Shown here in pieces: positions 57,686-64,000 of a DNA stretch of 64,000 bases. Origin of the DNA: Flavobacteriales bacterium (lineage in GTDB: Bacteria; Bacteroidota; Bacteroidia; Flavobacteriales_D; Sanyastnellaceae); assembly GCA_016722445.1 (NCBI GenBank), contig JADKIZ010000009.1:74591-138590 (forward strand), in the 5' to 3' direction. The notes under the pieces were generated by a model, which was not told the DNA's origin, made no database searches, and worked only from the letters and a program-made list of their open reading frames with translations. The position numbers and the translations under genes were made by a program. The stretch's first letter is position 1. Each line of letters begins with the position of its first letter.

Positions 57686-59551
57686 TTACATGAATTCACT
57701 CAATTCCAACCATCGCAAACCTTTTTCGTCGAGCATTTTTACAACCTGACCTAGGCGATCGGTAATTTTCAGCAATTCCTCATGATTGGTTGCGGTATTG
57801 TTGAGTTTTTCCTCCAATTCCTTTTTCTCCTTTTCCAATTGAGGAATTTCTTTTTCCAATTGATCGTACTCGTGTTTTTCCTTGAATGACAATTTTATTT
57901 TGGGCACTTCAGCTTTTTGAGCGACTTGCTTTTGCTCATTGTTTTGTCGCTTTTGAGATGCACGTTGTAAAGCATCAGCTTCCTCCATTCTCCGATACGT
58001 ATCATAGTTACCAAAGATGTCGCGTATTTGTCCATCGCCGTCGAGTACGAAGATGTGATCCACGAGTTTATCAAGGAAATAACGGTCGTGACTTACAATA
58101 AGCAAACAACCTGGATACTGCAACAAATAATCCTCAAGTGCAGCAAGCGTGAAAACATCAAGGTCATTTGTCGGCTCATCGAGTATGAGGAAATTAGGAT
58201 TCTTCATCAACACCAACAACAACTGCAAACGTTTTCTTTCTCCACCGCTAAGCTTTTCTACAAAAGTGCTATGCGACGAACGTGCAAACATGAAACGCTC
58301 CAACATCTGCGAAGCGGTGATTGTTTTCCCTTTGGTGAGTGGAATAAAATCCGCCACTTCCCTCACACACTCCAACAAACGTTGTCCTTCTTTGAGTGTC
58401 ATACCTTGTTGGTTGAAATAACCAAACACCACCGTTTCGCCTACGACAACTTTACCACCATCAGGTTCTATCTGTTTGGTGAGCATATTCAGGAAAGTGG
58501 TTTTACCTGTTCCATTCCTACCAACAATACCAATCTTCTCTTTGTTTTTGAACACATAATCGAAACCTGCAAGCACGGTCTGTTCACCATAAGTTTTTCT
58601 CACTTTGTGAAACTCGACAATCTTCGAACCCATTCGACTCATGTTGATTTCAAGTTCCAAAGCATCCGGATCATCCGAGCGAACAAGACTTTGCTTCAGT
58701 TCGAAGAAATTATCCATACGGGATTTACTCTTCACTGTACGTGCCCGCGGCATTTTCCTGGCCCATTCCAATTCCTTCTTAAAAAGCATTTCCTGCTTTC
58801 CACGCACCACACTTTCGAGTTGATCTCGTTCGGCCTTTTTCTCCAGGTAATAAGAGAAATTCCCTTTGTATCGATAGATGGTTTTGTTTTCGAGTTCAAG
58901 AATTTCGTCGGTGATGTTTTCCAAAAAATAACGATCGTGGGTAATCATGAAGATCGTCATATTCGATTGCGATAAAAACTCCTCCAGCCACTCGATCATT
59001 TCAAGGTCAAGGTGGTTGGTAGGCTCATCGAGCAGCACCAAATCCGGTTCTTCAATCAACACTTTTGCCAGGGAAATCCTGCGCTTTTGTCCACCGCTCA
59101 ATTGACCAGTGATACGGTCCAGATCATGAATATCCAGTTTACCCAACACCTCTTTCACGCGTGCTTCGTAGTCCCAGGCCGCATTGCGATCCATGGCGTC
59201 ATGCGCCTTTTGCATGGCTTTTTCATCGTGGCTTTCGATGGCGCGTTCATACTCCGCAATTGCCCTTGTTTTTGGAGAATCAGCAGAAAAGATGTTGTCG
59301 AGAATCGTTTTGTTGTTATCCAGTTCCTGTTCCTGAGAAAGGAAACCCAATCGCACTTCCCTGTTGTAGGTAACGGCTCCGGAATCAGGCGTATCAAGGC
59401 CTGCAAGAATTCTGAACAGCGAAGTTTTCCCGGCCCCATTTCTGGCAACCAGAGCTATTTTTTGACCCTTTTCAATTCCGAAAGTGAGATTTTCAAAGAG
59501 ATTATTGATACCAAACGACTTGGTAAGATTTTCAACCGACAAATAATTCAT
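57686..59551 (-). CDS. ABC-F family ATPase (Uup-like)
   Basis: 621 residues from the ATG at 59551 (MNYLSVENLTKSFG). Two ABC domains are fused: Walker A ARNGAGKTSL and GRNGTGKTTF, signatures LSGGQKRRISLAKVL and LSGGERKRLQLLLVL, Walker B VLLDEPTNHLD and LILDEPTNDLD. A linker helix pair lies between, and a coiled-coil C-terminus (KEKHEYDQLEKEIPQLEKEKKELEEKL) matches Uup rather than resistance ABC-F proteins. Uup-type proteins act on ribosomes or in replication-linked stability. It lacks transmembrane domains. The start follows a leaderless-looking region. Confidence 0.9.
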   Translation of the reverse strand: MNYLSVENLTKSFGINNLFENLTFGIEKGQKIALVARNGAGKTSLFRILAGLDTPDSGAVTYNREVRLGFLSQEQELDNNKTILDNIFSADSPKTRAIAEYERAIESHDEKAMQKAHDAMDRNAAWDYEARVKEVLGKLDIHDLDRITGQLSGGQKRRISLAKVLIEEPDLVLLDEPTNHLDLEMIEWLEEFLSQSNMTIFMITHDRYFLENITDEILELENKTIYRYKGNFSYYLEKKAERDQLESVVRGKQEMLFKKELEWARKMPRARTVKSKSRMDNFFELKQSLVRSDDPDALELEINMSRMGSKIVEFHKVRKTYGEQTVLAGFDYVFKNKEKIGIVGRNGTGKTTFLNMLTKQIEPDGGKVVVGETVVFGYFNQQGMTLKEGQRLLECVREVADFIPLTKGKTITASQMLERFMFARSSHSTFVEKLSGGERKRLQLLLVLMKNPNFLILDEPTNDLDVFTLAALEDYLLQYPGCLLIVSHDRYFLDKLVDHIFVLDGDGQIRDIFGNYDTYRRMEEADALQRASQKRQNNEQKQVAQKAEVPKIKLSFKEKHEYDQLEKEIPQLEKEKKELEEKLNNTATNHEELLKITDRLGQVVKMLDEKGLRWLELSEFM

Positions 59552-59630
59552 AACATAAACTTTTCCTTTTGGGAAAAGGTGTGCAAATATCCGCGACAGA
59601 AGGCAGGACTCAACCAACTAATTTCGCAAC

Positions 59631-60077
59631 ATGAGCATTCAATGGTATTGCAAGGATTGGGAAGAGCTTACTCCCAATGAACTTTATGAAGTTCTGGCGC
59701 TTCGTATCAGGGTTTTTGTGGTAGAACAAAATTGCCCATATATCGAAACCGATGGAAAAGACAAAAAAAGTCTTCACCTCTTTGCCATGGATGAAAGTGG
59801 TAAATGCATTGCCTGTGCGCGATTGGTTCGTCCCGGGGTATCTTATAATGAATGGTCCATCGGACGAGTGGCAACAGACGAAAGTGTTCGCAGACATGGC
59901 GTCGGTATTGAATTGATGGAAAAAGCGCTGGCGTTCTTCAAAGACCAAGGCAATCCATCGGTGCGCATATCAGCCCAATGTTATCTCGAAAAATTCTACA
60001 TGAGGTTTGGATTTGAGCCTATTGGCGAGCCTTATCCGGAAGACGATATACCACACATTGAAATGCTTCGCAAGTGA
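59631..60077 (+). CDS. GNAT N-acetyltransferase, ElaA family
   Basis: 148 residues. ElaA-type features are LALRIRVFVVEQNCPY at the N-terminus, then CARLVRPG and GRVATDESVRRHGVGIELM, the acetyl-CoA-binding motif (R/Q-x-x-G-x-G/A). FYMRFGFEPIGEPYPEDDIPHIEM closes it. The substrate of ElaA proteins is unknown. Divergent from the ABC-F gene. Confidence 0.87.
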   Translation: MSIQWYCKDWEELTPNELYEVLALRIRVFVVEQNCPYIETDGKDKKSLHLFAMDESGKCIACARLVRPGVSYNEWSIGRVATDESVRRHGVGIELMEKALAFFKDQGNPSVRISAQCYLEKFYMRFGFEPIGEPYPEDDIPHIEMLRK

Positions 60078-60116
60078 GGAGAAGGAAAAGCTATTTTTAC
60101 ACGAAAGAAAAACACC

Positions 60117-60649
60117 ATGCATCCCGACATTGAAAACAATGGCAAAAATTACAAGAAGCCAAAAAAGCATATCTGGAAAAACTCTCTGAAATACCTTCTG
60201 AATTACTGCACACTCAACCTGTTGACAGTTGGAGTGCCATTCAAGTGACAGAACATTTGCTTTTCTCTGAAACAGGAACACTTGGTTACATGAAGAAAAA
60301 ATCTTCAGGTGGCTGGGACGGTTTGGAATCAACTGGTCAGGAGCAAAAAGCCAATAGCGACGCACTCAACAGTAGACTGATCTCACCAGAAAAATACAAA
60401 GCACCATCCGTGTTGCCTGAACCAGCGAACTCCTCATCGCTAGCGGATTTGACTGCGCAATGGGAAGATGTGCGACAGGATATGTCGTCATTTGTCGATG
60501 GTGTTTCACCAGAACACTTTGATAAACTTGTGTTCAGGCAACCCATTGCAGGTATGCTGAACATTCTTCAAACATTGGAATTCATTGGACATCACATTCA
60601 TCACCACATCCCTCAATTGGAGCGTATTGCCAAAGAATTGAAACCGTGA
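60117..60649 (+). CDS. DinB-like protein, frameshift near the start
   Basis: From the ATG at 60117 the frame breaks after about 8 codons. Adding one T at 60140 (AATGG to AATTGG) yields ENNWQKLQEAKKAYLEKLSE and WSAIQVTEHLLFSETGTLGY, typical of a DinB/YfiT-like four-helix bundle. A conserved His triad is expected: EHLLFSE and the later FIGHHIHHHIPQLERI. The full length is 177 residues. Members are often metal-binding thiol transferases. Its stop overlaps the next gene's start as GTGA. Confidence 0.82.
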
Positions 60650-61887
60650 GCAGACAAAACCAACAGGATACAGGAATGCCCTGGCATTTGTGGGGCTGTA
60701 TGGCAATTGCCTTCCTCATTCCTTTTGTCAAAAAATTCGTGCCCGGTTTTATTGTTTTGTTGAGCGTGTATGTCATTGTTTACGCCATTAAAAGAAAGCG
60801 CTTTCATATTCCCAAGTTCACCACACCACATGTGATACTCTTTGGAATTTTTCTGTTGCATTTAGCGGGATTGTTATGGTCCGATCATCGCGAAGAAGGA
60901 TTGAACGAAATCGGCATCAAATTGTCGTACGCTGTTTTTCCAATGATCGCATGGTTGATGCCTCCACTGAGGAATAAACAAACGAATTCGATATTGCTTT
61001 CATTTCTGTATGGAAGTCTAGCCTTCATTCCGCTGGCCATTGGCTATGGAATTTACAGGAGTATCATTCACCATGACATTGCCTGGCTCACCTATCAGCA
61101 ATTGGGAATTTATCTACATCCAACCTATGCGGCCACCTACATGGCTTTTGCCTTGTTGATTTTGTGGCAAAGTGAAATGAATGGGGAAAAACCTATGCGA
61201 AACACCACACTCGCATATGTATCCGGCATTGTCATCCTCATTTTTATCAGCATGCTTGCTTCCAAAGCTGGATTTATCGCTGCACTCATGGTCATAGGTT
61301 TCGGTGGATACTATACTTTCCGAAAAAGAAAAGTGTGGAGGGATGTTGTTTTACATGTAACGGGAGCCATTTTGGTGCTTGGTATTTCTGCGGCGGTTTC
61401 ACCCGGCTCTATCACACGCGTAGGAGCTGCCATTGAAGACCTGGAAGAAAAAAACAATGTCGCGAATGAATCGACATTTGTACATGTTGAAGCTAAATCC
61501 AGTACTGCACTTCGCTTGGTGAGCTGGACAGCCGCAGGAAAAATCATTCTTGAACAACCAATGGGTGCCGGCACCGGTGATACCCAATTTGCCATCAATG
61601 AAAAATACCTTGAGGCTGATGAGCAGTATGCTGCATCGAAAAACCTCAACGCACACAATCAATTCCTACAAGCAGGTTGTGAACACGGCTGGCTAGGCAT
61701 GGTATTGCTTATCAGCCTCATGACGATCTTTTTTCTCTTTGCCATCAAAATCAAGAACCTCTTGATGATCGCCTTCATCACCTTATGCGGGATGAATTTT
61801 TTATTCGAATCATTTCTGGAAGTTCAGGCAGGCATCGTCTTCTTCTGCTTTTTGGTGATGCTTTTTGCCAAGCAAGATCACTCTTGA
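60646..61887 (+). CDS. O-antigen ligase (WaaL-like)
   Basis: 413 residues from a GTG start at 60646 (overlap of 4 nt with the DinB-like gene). About eleven membrane segments are present. The large periplasmic loop ends in NAHNQFLQAGCEHGWLG, the conserved loop of the Wzy_C/O-antigen ligase family (catalytic His). It attaches O-polysaccharide or another glycan to lipid A core or lipid acceptors. It ends 10 nt into the convergent pyrG stop region. Confidence 0.83.
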   Translation: MSRQNQQDTGMPWHLWGCMAIAFLIPFVKKFVPGFIVLLSVYVIVYAIKRKRFHIPKFTTPHVILFGIFLLHLAGLLWSDHREEGLNEIGIKLSYAVFPMIAWLMPPLRNKQTNSILLSFLYGSLAFIPLAIGYGIYRSIIHHDIAWLTYQQLGIYLHPTYAATYMAFALLILWQSEMNGEKPMRNTTLAYVSGIVILIFISMLASKAGFIAALMVIGFGGYYTFRKRKVWRDVVLHVTGAILVLGISAAVSPGSITRVGAAIEDLEEKNNVANESTFVHVEAKSSTALRLVSWTAAGKIILEQPMGAGTGDTQFAINEKYLEADEQYAASKNLNAHNQFLQAGCEHGWLGMVLLISLMTIFFLFAIKIKNLLMIAFITLCGMNFLFESFLEVQAGIVFFCFLVMLFAKQDHS

Positions 61888-63524
61888 GCTTCCTGAACAC
61901 CAGCACGAACTTTCAATGCATGGTATTTTTTTGCTGCTTTGATAAAAGCAACAAACAATGGATGGGGATTCATGACAGTGCTTTTGTACTCCGGGTGAAA
62001 TTGTGATGCAACGAAGTAGGGGTGATTTTCCAATTCGATGATTTCAACCAGATTGCTATCCGGATTGATACCCGTGCAACGGAAACCAGCCTTTTCGAAC
62101 TGCTCTTTATACTCATTGTTGAATTCAAAACGGTGACGGTGACGTTCTTCAATCATATCGACTTCACCATACGCCTTCCATGCCTTGCTACCTTTTACAA
62201 GTCTGCATGGATAAGCACCTAGACGCATGGTACCACCTTTATTCACCACCGATTTCTGCTCGGCCATAAGACTGATGACAGGATGTGCCGTGTATTCCTT
62301 CATTTCAGTACTATGTGCCTCAGTAAGCCCGAGTACATTTCTTGCAAATTCTACGGTTGCCATCTGCATTCCAAGACAAATACCAAAGAATGGAATATTG
62401 TTTTCACGGGCAAACCTGATCGCTTCAAGTTTTCCATCCATACCACGCGAACCGAAACCGGGTGCAACGAGCACGCCATCCACTCCTTCCAATTTTTCTG
62501 AAGCATTGCGAATGGTGAGATCTTCAGAGTGAATCCAACGCACATCAACAGCAACTTCATTGGTCGCTCCAGCATGAATAAACGCTTCAGCAATGGATTT
62601 GTAAGAATCTTTCAATTCAACATACTTGCCGATTAAAGCGATGCTGACGCGGCCTTTCGGATGTTTGTATTTATCGAGAAAATCAAGCCATTTGCGCAAA
62701 TCAGGTTTTCTTTTCAATTTCATGTTGAGTTTCTCGATCACCACTTCGTCCAATTTTTCGTCCAACATCATCACTGGAACATCGTAAATGGTAGAAGCAT
62801 CGATACTTTGAATGACCGCGTTAGAAGTGACATTACAGAATTTGGCGATTTTGTTCCTGATCTGTGGAGACAATTCATGTTCAGTTCTGCAGACTAAAAT
62901 ATCAGGCTGTACCCCATTCTCCAATAAGGTTTTCACCGAATGTTGGGTTGGTTTTGTTTTCAATTCCCCAGCTGCACTCAAATAGGGAATCAAGGTCAAA
63001 TGAATGACAATCACATCTTCATCCTTTTCCCATTTCAACGCCTTGTACAGCTTCGATATAAGGCAAAGATCTGATGTCGCCTACCGTTCCACAATCCCTG
63101 TGATCACAACATCGTATTCACTTTTGGAACCCAGAATCTGGATGCAGCGCTTGATTTCATCCGTGATATGCGGAATAATTTGAACCGTTTTACCCAGATA
63201 TTCTCCCCGTCTCTCCTTTTCAATGACACTTTGATAGATTCTACCGGTGGTCACATTGTTGGCTTGCGAGGTTGGCACATTCAAAAAACGCTCATAGTGT
63301 CCCAGATCGAGGTCGGTTTCCGCGCCATCATCGGTCACATAACATTCACCATGTTCGTAAGGATTGAGGGTGCCGGGATCCACATTGATGTAAGGATCAA
63401 GCTTCTGAATGGTTACCCGATATCCACGTGACTGTAGGAGTTTAGCAAGTGAAGCGGAGATAATTCCCTTTCAAGGACGATGTTACACCACCTGTAAAAA
63501 GATGTAATGCGATGTTTTCGACAT
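61878..63524 (-). CDS. pyrG: CTP synthase PyrG, with four indels
   Basis: The ATG at 63524 gives MSKTSHYIF. Corrected, the N-terminus continues VTGGVTSSLGKGIISASLAKLL and QKLDPYINVDPGTLNPYEHGE. Losses lie at about 63496-63500 (one base), 63472 (two G) and 63092 (one G), and one A is gained near 63043. They follow the family through GDI.SLPYIEAV and LKWEKDEDVIVIH. The C-terminal class I glutaminase is intact: ICLGMQMA (Cys) and FHPEYKS (His). Corrected length is 549 residues, normal. It makes CTP from UTP and glutamine. The gene is essential in most bacteria, so real inactivation is unlikely. Confidence 0.9.
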
Positions 63525-63681
63525 GCCCGTAAAGAGTCGAAACGCATTGTTCGTTTACGGGGTTCAAAAGTAGGTGAATTAACACAGGGAATTCAAAAGA
63601 ATCTGGTGCTTTACATCATATTATCACACCAACAACTCAATTGACGGGGATTTCAAGAGTTATCCACGTCTCAAAGGCACG

Positions 63682-64000
63682 TCACGAAGTTTTTTCATCC
63701 AGATCTCTTGTAAGGCTGTCAACGACTTTGAATTCCGATAAAAACTCCTTGGCTATCACCCGCAAAATGGTGTAAACCGGTATGGCCACCACCATTCCTG
63801 TAATTCCGCCAATGGTACCAGCCATGAGAACCACGATGAAAATTTCGAGAGGGTGGGCTTTTACGCTATTTCCAAGTACCAAAGGCTGAACAACAAAACC
63901 GTCAATTTGTTGAGCAACAACAAAAACAAGAAGGACACGAATCAGCAATGGAACAATTTCGGTTTGAAAATCGAGATGAATGGAAGTGGTCAAAGCGATG
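63682..64000 (-). CDS. AI-2E family transporter, C-terminal fragment
   Basis: 106 residues visible before the window edge; the N-terminal part lies outside. QQIDGFVVQPLVLGNSVKAHPLEIFIVVLMAG and IGGITGMVVAIPVYTILRVI match the C-terminal half of the PerM/UPF0118/AI-2E family, membrane proteins linked to transport. The family name does not establish that AI-2 is moved. The stop lies 157 nt from the pyrG start. Confidence 0.82.
   Translation of the reverse strand, partial: IALTTSIHLDFQTEIVPLLIRVLLVFVVAQQIDGFVVQPLVLGNSVKAHPLEIFIVVLMAGTIGGITGMVVAIPVYTILRVIAKEFLSEFKVVDSLTRDLDEKTS

Noticed and set aside
58028..58975. 315-residue plus-strand ORF
   Set aside because: Antisense shadow of the ABC-F ATPase gene; the protein is an unlikely mix with no motif.
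1..64000. Programmed frameshifting or phase variation in the broken genes
   Set aside because: The runs are short (3 to 6 bases), no slippery motif or pseudoknot is seen, and unrelated essential genes are affected; only the IS3 junction has a typical slippery run.

Overview
The window comes from a Bacteroidota genome, most likely Flavobacteriales-like; the exact lineage is my inference. Several proteins look like type IX secretion (T9SS) cargo, with a signal peptide and a C-terminal sorting domain. There is also a PorE-like TPR/PD40/OmpA-type protein, a lipid A/heptose gene set, a menaquinone methyltransferase, and AT-rich intergenic DNA with 7-bp tandem repeats. There are no rRNA genes, CRISPR arrays, prophage genes or recognisable defence genes.

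Layout. 1-5.8 kb: start of gpmI, a frameshifted histidine kinase, a small secreted protein, an O-methyltransferase, lpxD and a CotH lipoprotein. 5.8-10.1 kb: a tight minus-strand run in transcription order aminotransferase, hldA, menG/ubiE, aroA, cotH. 10.3-14.9 kb: a second run, CvfB-like S1 protein, polysaccharide deacetylase, methyltransferase, MBOAT acyltransferase, probably for modifying a surface glycan. 15-19.6 kb: a possible tiny Cys/Lys-rich protein, an amino-acid permease, a large membrane protein and a hydrolase with an in-frame stop. 19.6-27.6 kb: accessory island with two T9SS cargo genes flanking an IS4-family and an IS3-family element, heptameric repeats, and a hairpin-plus-44-nt module repeated behind both cargo genes. 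27.7-36.7 kb: clpB and two tandem paralogous ~1010-residue T9SS proteins. 36.7-41.6 kb: aroK, a phosphoribosyltransferase, a TPMT-like methyltransferase, rlmD and an SLC13 transporter. 41.7-42.2 kb: tRNA-Ser(GCT), tRNA-Pro(TGG), tRNA-Arg(TCT). 42.5-54.6 kb: ftsE, glycosyltransferases, a DnaQ-like exonuclease, the PorE-like protein, a 2-oxoacid dehydrogenase E2, a secreted GH13 amylase and a long GT2 fusion. 54.7-64 kb: recR, an SGNH hydrolase, a sodium:solute symporter, an ABC-F ATPase, an ElaA-like acetyltransferase, a DinB-like protein, an O-antigen ligase, pyrG and an AI-2E-family permease fragment.

The strongest window-wide signal is technical or evolutionary rather than a new system. At least eleven genes are broken by short indels, nearly all losses of one or two bases in homopolymers, and two more carry an in-frame stop. 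The essential pyrG and the core repair gene recR each carry several. In recR two indels cancel, so a continuous ORF hides about 39 residues read in the wrong frame. The simplest explanation is consensus error in the assembly, so the broken genes are annotated here as their inferred full-length forms. I found no convincing undescribed multi-gene system. The most distinctive biology is the set of T9SS cargo genes with repeated 3' modules, the paralogue pair with a patch of unusually high identity, and the GT2 fusion protein.
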